Made by a program: the position numbers and the translations under genes. Of a DNA stretch of 64,000 nucleotides, positions 29,216 through 39,065 are shown in pieces (within the stretch, counting starts at the first letter, position 1; every line of letters starts with the position of its first letter). Under the pieces are notes generated by a model. It worked only from the letters and a program-made list of their open reading frames with translations. It was not told the origin of the DNA and did not search any database. The stretch comes from Blastocladiella emersonii ATCC 22665 (lineage: Eukaryota > Blastocladiomycota > Blastocladiomycetes > Blastocladiales > Blastocladiaceae): contig JANHCV010000008.1 in assembly GCA_025594325.1 (NCBI GenBank), positions 310,001 to 374,000 on the forward strand. The letters run 5' to 3'.

Positions 29216-30454
29216 CTACAAGGCTGGAGACTCATACAGGCAGTCCCAAAGCGGCGGCAGCTGGCTCTCGTTGATGATAACACCAGTTTGCAAAAGCATC
29301 TCAGTGGCGCGCTTGCGAGGCTGCGACGAGTTGAAGGCGATGCGCACGGCCGCGTCCTGCAGCGGATGGGAATGCTTCTCGCGGCACAGCTCGAACGACT
29401 CGCGGTCAAACGTTGTGAAGAGCGCAAAAAAGAGGTCATGCGAGTCCTTAACGGTAGTGCACACAAGCCGTTGAGGGTTCTGCGTGCGCGGGTCTTTGGG
29501 GTCCCAGCCGTGGTTGACGAGCCAAGCGTGGATGTTCCGAACCGAGGCCGCGCCAGCGTCGCCCTGGCGCAGCTCGACCAGCCGTGAGGTGAGCGGATAC
29601 GGGCGTTCGGACGCGAGAAGACTTTGGACAACACGTGTACCGACGACGCCGTACTTGGGCGCCGCGAGAAGGGCAAGTGCATCGTAGTTCCAGGTCGAGA
29701 TCGCAGTAGTTGCTGCCAAGTCGACCAATGAGGCGGGCGGTAGCGCGGGGGCCCGCCTGCCCCAGCTCGTTCTGGGTAGACCGCAATTGTGAGTGAACAT
29801 CTCGAGTTTGACCCAAGTTTCGGCAGGAATGGGCGTTGTGAGAAGCTCGGGAAAGTGCTCGAGAAGTTGATCGATAAGCAGGCGGAGCAGCGTCAGGTCG
29901 TTGACGGCGGTAAGGACGAAGCAAAGCATGAACACGATGATGATTGGCGTCCGCATCGCTGGCTGGGCGGGAAGCGGGTTTCCCAGGTGTATCGACTTTG
30001 TGTTGTTCACGGGATACGTGTAGAGAATGGCCTCGAGATGACTCGTGAGCGCGGCAGACGTGAGCGAGCGGGAGAGCATGCGGGCTGCGCGGTGGACAAC
30101 AGCGACCACGAACGCGGGCGAAATTTGGTGGCGGTCGACCGAGTACGAAAAGTTGTGTTCATCGAAAGCCCTGATGCAATTCTCGAGATCGGCAGCAAAG
30201 TCGCCCGCGACGCGGTCCAACATGTCGAACAGGTTTGTGGGGCGGTAGCCAGGCATAAACTGCTTGACCGGAAGAGGTCGTGTCATGATGGCACGAATGT
30301 TCCAGGGCAAAATAGCCGGGGCATCGCAAGCTGCCACATAAAGTGCACGCGACGCGGCGAGAACCATGGCGCGGGGTGTCGCGAGCTGCAGGACCTTGGC
30401 ACCTGCTGGCGTGTGTAGCAGCGGATCGAGACTATATTGCGCAGAGTCGTTCAT
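29216..30454 (-). CDS. Lineage-specific alpha-helical (ankyrin-like) protein, intact copy
   Basis: 412 residues from the ATG at 30,454 (MNDSAQYSLDPLLHTPAGAK) to 29,216, with no intron. Predicted mostly helical, with repeated helix pairs such as TWNYDALALLAAPKYG and NIHAWLVNHGWD. The C-terminal half (RVVQSLLASERPYPL to CREKHSHPLQDAAVRIAF) is duplicated as a decayed copy at 30,840-31,345. The N-terminal layout is shared with the truncated gene at 62,218-62,583. Helix-turn-helix periodicity suggests an ankyrin-like solenoid, but the consensus is weak and I cannot name a family. It appears intact while its neighbour copy is dead. Confidence 0.55.
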   Translation of the reverse strand: MNDSAQYSLDPLLHTPAGAKVLQLATPRAMVLAASRALYVAACDAPAILPWNIRAIMTRPLPVKQFMPGYRPTNLFDMLDRVAGDFAADLENCIRAFDEHNFSYSVDRHQISPAFVVAVVHRAARMLSRSLTSAALTSHLEAILYTYPVNNTKSIHLGNPLPAQPAMRTPIIIVFMLCFVLTAVNDLTLLRLLIDQLLEHFPELLTTPIPAETWVKLEMFTHNCGLPRTSWGRRAPALPPASLVDLAATTAISTWNYDALALLAAPKYGVVGTRVVQSLLASERPYPLTSRLVELRQGDAGAASVRNIHAWLVNHGWDPKDPRTQNPQRLVCTTVKDSHDLFFALFTTFDRESFELCREKHSHPLQDAAVRIAFNSSQPRKRATEMLLQTGVIINESQLPPLWDCLYESPAL

Positions 30455-30562
30455 TGGTTTACGTTGCGTTTGATGGTGAACGTCGAGATAGGAACGGCGG
30501 CGATCGCGAGACGGCCGGCCGGCGCAGAGCATCGCTTGGGAACGGTCGCGTGACACGTTGCT

Positions 30563-30575
30563 GTGGCGCAACGCG
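30563..30575 (-). repeat. Dispersed CGCGTTGCGCCAC motif, copy 4
   Basis: A 13-bp match to the motif at 13,909-13,923, here on the minus strand, about 109 bp upstream of the ATG at 30,454. Confidence 0.4.
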
Positions 30576-30839
30576 CTCTTCACTCGTCGTCCTGGTCTTC
30601 GCCGCTGTCAGGCAAGGCGAGGTCTTTCCGTTGACCTGACATAGTTTCAAATACTCCCATGCTGCTAAACCGCATCCATCGCACGCGCGAATTGTATCAC
30701 AAAGGACGCGGAGCTGCACGATAAACATGGCGGCAGCGACATACGGTACGATTCCATTGTGATCTCGGCACTTTATCGAAAGCAAGGTTTGGAATCTGCT
30801 CGTCGGTCTCAAAGCTGCCGGCGCCGCAGAGCAGCTCTC

Positions 30840-31345
30840 AACAATCCGCTCACGCGACAAGCCCGACTTTTTCGCGAGATTGACTGCCCGGTTTTGGATG
30901 TTCCGCATGTGCTTGTCGTGCTGCTTCTCGAAGTTTACGCGATCGAATGTTGCGAGAGGGCGAGAAACAGGTCAAGCAAGTGTTGGGCGGTGGTGCACAG
31001 GAGCCGGTCGCGCTGTGCGCGCGAATCGTAGTCCCGGCCATGGTCGACGAGCCAAGCATAAATGTTCGCAACGACCGATGCCGCCGAATCGCGGTGGAAT
31101 ACATCTAGGCGCAGTGCCTCGCCGTTGGATGCTTTGTACGGTGAGAACAGCGATTGGACAACCCGGGACCCGGTCATACCGTACTTGGGCGTCGCCAGTA
31201 CGACCTAGGACGCCGCGGTTGCGAAGGCCGAGGAGGACAGGTGCGCAGTGGCGATGGTCGCTGGGTTGCTGACGCGCGCCTTGAGGATCAGAAGCGGTGC
31301 GCCGCGGTGGGCAGGAAGGTTGTTGAGAAATTGGATCATCTGGAC
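30840..31345 (-). pseudogene. Decayed second copy of the ankyrin-like family
   Basis: Minus-strand pieces SRVVQSLFSPYKASNGEALR, NIYAWLVDHGRDYDSRAQRD, LLCTTAQHLLDLFLAL and FEKQHDKHMRNIQNRAVNLA follow the order of the C-terminal half of the 29,216-30,454 protein. They lie in more than one frame with a stop between them. No N-terminal half is found. Confidence 0.6.
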
Positions 31346-31534
31346 AACACCGTGATGTGCCGCAGTGCATGAACTGGATGTCGCCGGCCTTCAGATTGAA
31401 CGTGTGCACATCGCGGCAGAGCTCCTTGACCGTCCTTTTTGCACTGCGCGCCGCTCAAAGACGGCCGTGGCTTCCCTCCGTGGCTGGACCAAGAGAGTTG
31501 GGGTCGGGGACCAGAACTACAGACAAAGCTGGGT

Positions 31535-31948
31535 TTACGTGAAGGTTGATATCTCTGATAGGTTCAAATTGCTCAAACAGAAACTCAGCTTCGCTAAAGT
31601 AGTATCCTCGAGTACTGCCGAATCAGTCTCGTCGGGACGCGTGATTGGAGCTTCATTGTGATCTGAGTCGCCAAACGGCGGGCCGTCGTACACTCGGGTA
31701 AGCCCTGGGTCCTGCGGCTCATTGACCCCCTGCTCCGCATGATTCGCAGAAAGGTCCTTGAGTTTAGAGATCTCAAGTCGAGGCCGAAGCGCGCTTCTGA
31801 TGCAGCTGATCCGGGCTTCCAGCAGGCGAAACACGTCATTGTACAACATCTCTCGCTGCTCGGCACGCGTCGGCGGGATCGCGGGAACCACTTTCGTCAG
31901 GTCGACAGTTTTAGTCCGACCGAGTAAGCGAGGGCCGTCGTGGGTCAT
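31535..31948 (-). pseudogene. Truncated paralogue of the Gag-like protein
   Basis: 137 residues from the ATG at 31,948. The region LLEARISCIRSALRPRLE corresponds to LLQARIPCIRGVLLQRL of the 33,599-35,269 protein, and the 40 bp before the ATG also match. The open frame stops at 31,535 without the second half of the family, so it is a 3'-truncated copy. Confidence 0.55.
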
Positions 31949-32556
31949 ATTGCAGCAAGTTTGACGTTCATCTGATTCATGGAGTGTGCACAGCTGGAGG
32001 GTGAGTTTCCGTCGCTTCAAGATGGGACAGTGTAGTGTGACTGCCTGCCACTCCAATCGCGACGCGTCGCGACGCGTACTTGCCGTGCTAGCAAGGGAAC
32101 TTGACGCTAGAAAGTTTCTCCCCGCAAATTGCTTTAAGTGGCCAGGAGCAGTTGCGCTCGTTCGGGGAGCGGGAGCGCAAATCAGTGGCCTCGCGGCAGA
32201 CCTGGGACTGAGCAGCCTCTCCAACCTTTCTCATTCTCAGCAGTAGGCTGAGTTTCTGTGGAGCTGAATTCGCGCTCAAGCTGGGCCATTTGGCACGCCT
32301 GACTTTTCTGCCACTCCCATCAACACGCGTCGCGACGCGTCTCGGTCGAGCTCGAATTATCTTCTCCTCAATTTTCTCCAAGTCCTCTTAATATATCTAC
32401 CCTCTAACTCTATGCAACTCAACTAAAATCGTCTGGGGCACAGTTCGACGTCGGAATACTCTCCGTGTACCTGACCTCTCACTCTTCCCGCTCCTCCCGC
32501 GGCCACTGTGCATATCCTCTACATTTCCTCCGTCCTTCATCACGGCGCAGAACTCG

Positions 32557-33405
32557 GTGCGCGACGCGTGGAACTCGATGGCCGCCGCGAAACACGCGCG
32601 TCGCCTCGGTCTCCAACCCGACGAAATCTTTGACCTCGAGTGCGTCGATCTCGTCCGCAGGCCCTCCACAACCGGACCACTCCTTTGGCGGCAGCTCGTC
32701 ATTGAGAGCAGCGGTCAGAGCGAGAGCGACCAGCGCATGCTCAACTTCGCAAAACTGCTTCCCTCGAGCAAGACGGACCACATCCCGTCTACCCTCAAGC
32801 TGTTTGCTGGCGCGCGTGTCATCGTGACGCGGAACATCAACACGCCGTACGTCTCCGCGTCATATTCGCCGGCCATTAGGCGCGTGGACTCACCAGCGCT
32901 TCCTCGCTTCGCATTGTGTAGTCGCGGCATCGTCAACGGCGTCATTGGCCGTGTTGAAGGCTTTGCCACCGACGCGAACAACGACATTGATGCAGTCATC
33001 ATCCGGCCCAACAAGGACCTGGGTCGCATGCCCAAGCTACCCGGGATCCCCGACGGCTGCTTCCCGCTGCGCCGCGAGATCGCCTCGTTCCGCCTCAAGA
33101 ACAAGGTGGCCGGCACATCCAAGACGATCCATCGAGCCCAGTTCCCGCTCGAGCTCGCGTACGCGCTGACGGCGCACAAGGCCCTAGGGATGACCCTCGA
33201 AAAGGTCATCGTTGATCTCGCCGACATGACGCGTGGATCGTTACCGTCGCGCTTCCTGTACATGATCCTATCGCGTGTACGGCGCGGTGACGACATCCTG
33301 ATCCTGCGTGATCCAGGTATCCAAGGCCTGAATCAAACGCAGGATCAACATTTACTTGCCGAGTACGCTCGACTGCAAAGTCTGGCGGAGGCAACCACTA
33401 CCTAG
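32557..33405 (+). pseudogene. Pif1-like helicase C-terminal part of a Helitron transposase
   Basis: An open frame that continues upstream of 32,557 without a clear start (FITAQNSVRDAWNS) and encodes the C-terminal half of a Pif1-family helicase. Features are LKLFAGARVIVTRNINT, then SRGIVNGVIGRVEG, PLELAYALTAHKALGMTLEK (motif V region) and FLYMILSRVRRGDDILILR (motif VI, with Ser-Arg). The Walker A and B motifs are absent, so it cannot work alone. In Helitrons this domain follows the HUH Rep nuclease and unwinds the donor strand. The frame is free of stops to TAG at 33,403-33,405, which implies fairly recent deletion of the 5' part. Confidence 0.75.
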
Positions 33406-33508
33406 TCCTTAGCTCATTAATACATAGCGATTTTGACACGTCATTCACTACTCGCCTTTCAACGCGGACGGAACTTGACGTCCAGCATATTTTCAAGTCA
33501 GCCTAGTC

Positions 33509-33550
33509 GCCTACTGCTGAGACAGAGTGTGCAAAGCACACACCCCTAGT
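33509..33550 (+). repeat. Helitron 3' terminus: inner inverted repeat plus hairpin
   Basis: GCCTACTGCTGAGA (33,509-33,522), then a perfect 6-bp stem with AAA loop (33,527-33,541), then ACCCCTAGT. It converges on the Gag-like gene, which ends only 49 bp further on. Confidence 0.7.
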
Positions 33551-33598
33551 CGAATGCAAGGAGGAACTAAAGCTAGTTATGTTTGTGAGGTAAGAATA

Positions 33599-35269
33599 TC
33601 AAAATCCGTAATGCGTCCGCCGCGCGGCCTTCGCAACGCGCATCCAGATCTGCCCCGTCGCTTTGGCGTACATCCACTTGGGGAACTCGGCCAGCCCCGC
33701 GAGCGGCAGTGCGCCTCGCTTGATGGCCTTCTGATCGCCCGTCGTCTTGGCGAGCGTCCGACCGTCCTCGAGGTAGCCCTTCCACTCGGCCGCGAGCAGC
33801 GCGAGATCTTCGGGCACGTTGCTCTGCAGGCTCGAGACCGGCGGGAATGAGCCGTACGCGCGGAACGCAGCGATCAGCTCGTCGGCAATGAGATCGACCT
33901 TGGTCGCGGGCTTGCATTTGCGCAGCGGGTGGTTGCGAGAGAAGCGAAGCAGGTGAGGGAAGCGTATGCAGTAGACACACGGGCGCCAGTCGACGCGGGT
34001 CTTCTTCTTCTTCTTCTTCTTCTTCGATTTGGTACCCGTGGTCGAGTCCCGCTTCCGCTTGCGCTCGATGGCGCGGCGTTCGGCGGACTGAAGGACCAGA
34101 AAGTCGAGCCGATGCTTGATTCCGACGTGTGAGTGCTTTGGGTTCTGCACGAGGCCGAGCACGGACGGGTCGCACGCCTCGGGAAGCAGCGCGAGCTTGT
34201 CCAGGTAAACGGACTTCATGGGAGCGCAGCGCGAGACGCGGCGCGCGAAACCGGACTGCTGCAGGAGGTAGCAGAACTCGGTGTGGAAGTCGTTGAGGTC
34301 CGTGCCGGGCTTCCACTTGAGCGCAATCCACTTGATGAGCCACTGCGTGCGAAGCGGCGCTGAGACAGCGAGCATGAAGTCGCGCTCGGCGAGCGCGTCG
34401 GTCTTGTCGGGAAACATAAACGGCGCCACGGCGCAGAAGTCGTCGGCAGGCATGTTGTAGCGCGAAGCCATGAGCGCGGAGGCGAGCGAGCCTGCGGGAG
34501 CAAAGAGCCGTAGCGCGGCTATGAAGTCTCTTGCGTCCGTTGGACACGCACGATCGGGCTGTTGCGGAAGTCGGAAAAGCGGGCCGATGCGATAGATCAA
34601 GTCGGGGAGCGTCCAGTTGGCAGAGGTCGAATAAGCAGGAAAAAGTGGAGGTGATTCCAAGTCGGCGCGCAGCGGCAAGTCCGAGACACCAGTAATCACG
34701 CCACCGAAGTCAGAAGAAGTAGGCTCGTAGATTTCCGCGAAGAGACTGTCTTCGTAATCCGCAACGTGGGGACCCGCAACGTTGGACGACTCGTCACTGG
34801 TCATGCGGACAAGGTCCGATTCATGCAAAACTTCGGCATCGTTCTCGCTGTCGCTTACCTCGACGACCTCGGGCACAGTTGACCGCGGAGCGAAAGGTTT
34901 CGAGTCAAGCACGACAAGGCATGATTCAGAATCCGATTCGTTCCCACACGCTCGATCGAGTTCCCCGTCGTCCGGTGTGGAATCGATGGAAGAAGGTTTG
35001 CGCAGCGCCTGGGAGCGCGTTTCCAGCTCTGCCGTCAAGGACATTGGCGTTGGGCGGTTCGGTGCAAGGTGCTCGCGCTCAAATGGTTGAAGACGCTGCA
35101 GAAGCACACCGCGGATGCAAGGGATTCGAGCTTGCAGGAGACCAAACGGGTTCATTTCCATGGGTTCGGGCTGCGCACCCGTGGTCGGCGCGAACGGAGC
35201 TGCCAGCTCGTTTGGTCCTGCTGAACCGTCGCTGGAGCGCAAGCAAGGAAGCGAGGAGTCGAGAGACAT
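33599..35269 (-). CDS. Gag-like protein with zinc-knuckle-like Cys/His segment
   Basis: 556 residues from the ATG at 35,269 to TGA at 33,599, with no intron. The N-terminal half is acidic and Ser-rich (DSENDAEVLHESD). Residues about 240-410 form a compact helical domain (DFIAALRLFAPAGSLASALM, APLRTQWLIKWIALKW, DFHTEFCYLLQQSGF, RRVSRCAPMKSVYLDKLALL), the sort of layout seen in retrotransposon capsid domains. A Lys-run and CVYCIRFPHLLRFSRNHPLRKC-type C-x2-C...H...C segment follow, like a zinc knuckle. No protease or reverse transcriptase frame is adjacent, so a domesticated or orphan Gag is one reading; a lineage-specific nuclear protein is another. A truncated paralogue lies at 31,535. Confidence 0.5.
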   Translation of the reverse strand: MSLDSSLPCLRSSDGSAGPNELAAPFAPTTGAQPEPMEMNPFGLLQARIPCIRGVLLQRLQPFEREHLAPNRPTPMSLTAELETRSQALRKPSSIDSTPDDGELDRACGNESDSESCLVVLDSKPFAPRSTVPEVVEVSDSENDAEVLHESDLVRMTSDESSNVAGPHVADYEDSLFAEIYEPTSSDFGGVITGVSDLPLRADLESPPLFPAYSTSANWTLPDLIYRIGPLFRLPQQPDRACPTDARDFIAALRLFAPAGSLASALMASRYNMPADDFCAVAPFMFPDKTDALAERDFMLAVSAPLRTQWLIKWIALKWKPGTDLNDFHTEFCYLLQQSGFARRVSRCAPMKSVYLDKLALLPEACDPSVLGLVQNPKHSHVGIKHRLDFLVLQSAERRAIERKRKRDSTTGTKSKKKKKKKKTRVDWRPCVYCIRFPHLLRFSRNHPLRKCKPATKVDLIADELIAAFRAYGSFPPVSSLQSNVPEDLALLAAEWKGYLEDGRTLAKTTGDQKAIKRGALPLAGLAEFPKWMYAKATGQIWMRVAKAARRTHYGF

Positions 35270-35647
35270 AGTGCAGCAAGTTGGTCTATCGTTTGATTCA
35301 TGGAAGCTGCCATCGGCGAGGTTCACGGGGAGGGAGGGCTCTGCCACAAGCGCGAAGGACGTTCCTCGTTAAAATGTGGCGCCGCCGCCGTGTGATGGCG
35401 TTCGGCCTGCGCCCCCTCATCGCCGAGCGAGTCACTGGCCGGTTCCTTGTCCCGCATTACCATGGAGAGCGGCGTCGATGCCCGTATGTAACCTGATGCA
35501 ACACGTCGAGGAGTGTGACAAGCAACTCATGCCGTTGCTTTATGCCCGCCAGCAGCACCCCCGCCCGACGCCGTAGCCGGCCTGGCGCGCTGCCGCGCCC
35601 TGCTCGCCCGGCTAGCCGAGCACTGCGGCTCCCCGCCCGGCGAGGAC

Positions 35648-38502
35648 ATGATCTTCCCCGTCGGCGACGGCCGCTTCGTCACGCTCGAGAGCGTGCTCCG
35701 CATCGCGAGCGACACCCTTCACGTCACGCATTTCTCGAGCGCCATCATCCACCTGCTGCTGCGCGACGCCAAGAACCGCTGCGGGAGGGAGCTGAGCAAG
35801 TTTCTCTTCGCCCCGCTCCGGACCGTGCGCGACGCGTTCGGCAGCGCGCCATGGGACGGCACGATCGCGCGCGCCGCGGGCAAGGTGCTGCGGGCGTGGC
35901 TCGCCGACAACCTCGTCGACACCAACGAGTTCGTGATCCTGCCGTGCGACGCGGAGACCGCGCCTTTGTCCTGCTCGTCGTGTACCACATCGACGGCGGC
36001 ACGCGGTACTCGGCCATCCGGTTCGGCGGCACCTCGCCGCGCGCTTCGGCGTTCCTCGACTGTGCCATCCTGGCCATCGCCGACGACCAGCCGCCGCACG
36101 CCGCGCGCGTGTCGCTGCGTGTGTTCCCGGCCATCGGCGAGCACTCGGGCGTGTGCGACTACGTCGAGAACGGCGGCGCCGAGTTCTTCTACTCGCTCCC
36201 CAAGATCATCGCCAAGGCCGAGGCCATCCACAACGTGCTCCATCCCCGGCGGGAAGGCCAGACCAACCTCGCGTACCTCGGCCTCGCGCCGCTCTGCAAG
36301 GACGGCGCGCACGCGCCGCTGCCGCCATCGTTTCGGCTCGAGCTCGTCCTGCGGTTGCTGCCCTTTCTCGCCAGGTCGGCCCGCGATAAGATTACCGTTT
36401 CGTCCGCCCTCGAACTCGATATCAATAGCCTGCTCGGCCTCGCCAGCTTCCCCAACAAGCGGTGGCGCCGCATGCAGATGGACGGCGGGTGGGCCGCCGA
36501 CAAACTCGCCCCGATCTTTACCTCGGCGCAGGAGAAGCCGCCCAGCTCCCAGAAGCGCACGTTTGACCCTCGCCCATACTTTCATTTAGTTTGTCCACTC
36601 ACGCTCGCCCATCTGTGTAGGCCCTGCCGACGAACCGCTCGAGCGCCCACCCGAGAAGCGGTCGAAACCCTCGCAGCGGCCTATCGAGTACATCAGCCTC
36701 GTGTCGTCGGACGACGACGACGAGCCGCCCGCCATCAAATTCCAACCCGAACCCGAACCAGAACCAGAACCAGATCCTGTCCCTGAACCCGAACCCGTGG
36801 TCGTGCCCGCGATCCAGGAGCTCAACCACGGCACGTGCATCGAGCTCGTCGTCCCGCCCGCTGCGAACGGGACCATCGCCGCGCCGCCGCCCGACAACCT
36901 GCTGCTCGTGCACCACCTCATCGCGTCGTGCCACTCGAACGCGGACCTTGGCTCCGCGCGCGCGTGGCGCAACCCCGACCACGAGTCCGTCTTCGTCTAC
37001 CACCAGACGCCGGCAAGGCAGACGCACCTCCTGCGCGTCATGCCGCTCGAGGGCGACGTGCCGTGGGAAGACGCGGTCGCCATGATGCAGGTCGTCCAGG
37101 CTGCGCGGCCTTCGGTTCGTTTGGACCCATTCTGTACGATCGCGCGATCACTGACGCGAGTCTCGCCGCTATGTAGACTGCCAAGTCGGCGCCGCCAAGG
37201 CGGAGTCATTCGAGCCGCGACGCGCAGGCGACGCCCGCGCCAGCGGGCGGCAGCTCGCAGCTCGCGCTGCCGCCAACACCCGCGTCGCCTGTGCCCGCTT
37301 CGGTTGCCGATATTCGCGGTGGGAACCTCGACCCGGTCGTCAAGCCGATGCTACCCGATATCATCCGACTGCTGGGCCTCGACACGTTCGGCGAGCAGGC
37401 GTCGAGCTCGCTCACCGTGTCGATGGCGCTGAACCTCGCAGTCCTGCGCGCGGCCGAGTCGATGCTCGCGTCCGACGACGCCGTACGGGACCTCAAGCGG
37501 TTCCTCGCGCGGCTCGCCGACTCGGCCAACGTCGACGTGTCACGCGCGCTCTGCCGCCCGTGCACGATCGACGAGTACAAGTCCATGTGGGCGAGCGCGA
37601 GCGCCGCGCCGGGCCCGAACCTGACGCATCCGCTGTCGTCGACCATACGCGTGTTCCGCTCGATCTCGCAGGCGCAACGGCTCATTGTCGTGGTTGCGTG
37701 CATCGTCGACAACCTCGCGGCCGCGCTCGGCACCGCGCACATCGACGTGCCCGCCAACGCGGACCGCCTGCACCTCATGATCGCCGTCGACCGGCTCGCC
37801 AAGGACGACTGGGAGTGGTGCCTCGAGTGGTTCGCGCGCACCGTTGCGCCCACGGCGGACCTGCGCGAGCTCGGCCTGGGTATCGCTCCTGTCAAGAAAG
37901 GGGTTCGAAAGCTCCGCGCGGCGCTCGAGGCGCACCCGCTCGACCCTTTCATCCAGCTGCTCGCGCCGGTCTCCCTCGCCGCCGCGTACCCATCGCTCGC
38001 TCCGCACTCGGTCAACACGCGTGCCCGCCATGAATCAAGCCGCGCCGCGACCGTGATCGCGCTCACCGACCCCGCGTTCCGCGACCCGGTGATCGCCCGC
38101 GTCCAGGAAATCGCAAACGCCGACGGCCTCGTCCCGACCGTCCGCGCGTACCTCGTGTTCGCCGCCGCGTGCGTCACGTCGCCCGCGGTCCTCGTCCCGT
38201 CGCCCACCAGGTTTGACGGGCGGCCCGCGTACGCGCTCGCCCATGCCGATTCGCCCGTCGGGATCACGGTACCCGCGTACCGCGCGCCGCTGGCTTCACC
38301 CGCGTCCGCGGGTCACGCGCAGTGGCGCGTCGCGGACGCAGAACGCGCGCAGCCGCGCGGCGTCTGGCGCAGGACGCAGATCGGCAAGATTCTGTGGAAG
38401 CGCGAGGACGCGCAGGCGCCTGCCGCGCTGGTCGGGTGGGACGAGTTCAAGCGCACGCACAAGGCCGCGCTCGATGTGCTCGCGCGCGCAGCGAAGAGAT
38501 GA
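35648..38502 (+). pseudogene. U1: large lineage-specific protein with a possible Ulp1-like N-domain; apparent frameshifts
   Basis: Coding blocks: 35,648-about 35,960 (VTLESVLRIASDTLHVTHFS to DTNEFVILPCDAET); about 35,960-36,560 in another frame (FVLLVVYHIDGGTRYSAIRF to APIFTSAQEKPPSSQKR); then introns 36,561-36,620 and 37,115-37,176 around an acidic/EP-repeat exon; and a long last exon to 38,502 (LPDIIRLLGLDTFGEQASSS to VGWDEFKRTHKAALDVLARA). The introns agree with the first frame, so the middle block needs two compensating shifts. The order 'helices, FVILPCD, FVLLVV beta-strand, later GVCDY' recalls Ulp1/SENP peptidases with the catalytic His replaced; this is weak. Coding may begin upstream (in-frame residues from about 35,567). 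It could be functional if the shifts are sequence errors. Confidence 0.5.
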
Positions 38503-38767
38503 TGATGGAACGCATGATGTTTTTGATGATCCTCCGCCGACGCGACCTGATGTTGCCCTTGAAGTCGCTGCACGATGCTCGTGGTTGGTCCGCAAGCAGT
38601 AACTACGCGAGTGGGTGAGTTTTGGCTCGGTTGTACTTCTCGGACATAAAGTCGCGGTACTTCAGGTTGCTATCGTCCATGCACTTGCACGGCGCCGCCG
38701 CCGAGAAGAGGCTCAACCTGAAGCGCGTCAATGAATAGGTGTTACTCGCGGAGGATAAACGTGTCGC

Positions 38768-38980
38768 CTAGCTTGACCACAGTCCCAACGTTGCAACGAA
38801 GTCGCCGCTGTCGAACCTAAAAGAGCAGCGTGAGTTCATCTCGACAACGCGCTGCTTGCGCTCGTCGGCCGCCAGTGAGACCGGACAGAGCAGGTCCACG
38901 GCCTGTCTGTGTTCAGTGTGCACGGAAAGCAATGCACGTGATATGACCAACGCGCTCGTCGCTGGCCGGAGGAACCGCAA
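38768..38980 (-). pseudogene. Z0: C-terminal fragment of the zinc-finger (Z) family
   Basis: The 70-residue frame contains ADERKQRVVEMNSRCSFRFD and SGDFVATLGL, matching FDERQKRLKEIHDFCLLKFD and RDDFLKSLKL of Z1. No zinc finger or start region is found; the rest has been lost or replaced by the start of the U2 fragment. Confidence 0.6.
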
Positions 38981-39065
38981 GAGAGTATGTGATCCGTCGG
39001 GATCTACTCGCTCGATCGTTCATTGAGGCTTTCACGGTTACCGATATGGCATTTCAGCGAAGTAC

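Larger units (their letters stand above)
32235..33550 (+). mobile_element. Helitron2/Helentron-like element, internally deleted
   Basis: The 5' end begins TCTCAGCAGTAGGC (32,235-32,248). Its exact inverse GCCTACTGCTGAGA is at 33,509-33,522, followed 4 nt later by a hairpin GTGTGC-AAA-GCACAC (33,527-33,541) and CTAG at 33,546-33,549. A terminal repeat at the 5' edge, matched by an internal repeat before a 3' hairpin, is the asymmetric arrangement known for Helitron2/Helentron elements. Inside is a Pif1-like helicase remnant in the expected orientation. At 1.3 kb it lacks the Rep domain, so it is non-autonomous. The first 180 bp are repeated, inverted, at 18,768-18,948. Confidence 0.75.

Noticed and set aside
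35376-35576. Short plus-strand frame upstream of U1 as its first exon (MPVCNLMQHVEECDKQ)
   Set aside because: No splice donor joins it to the U1 frame, and a stop separates them; it might be 5' UTR.
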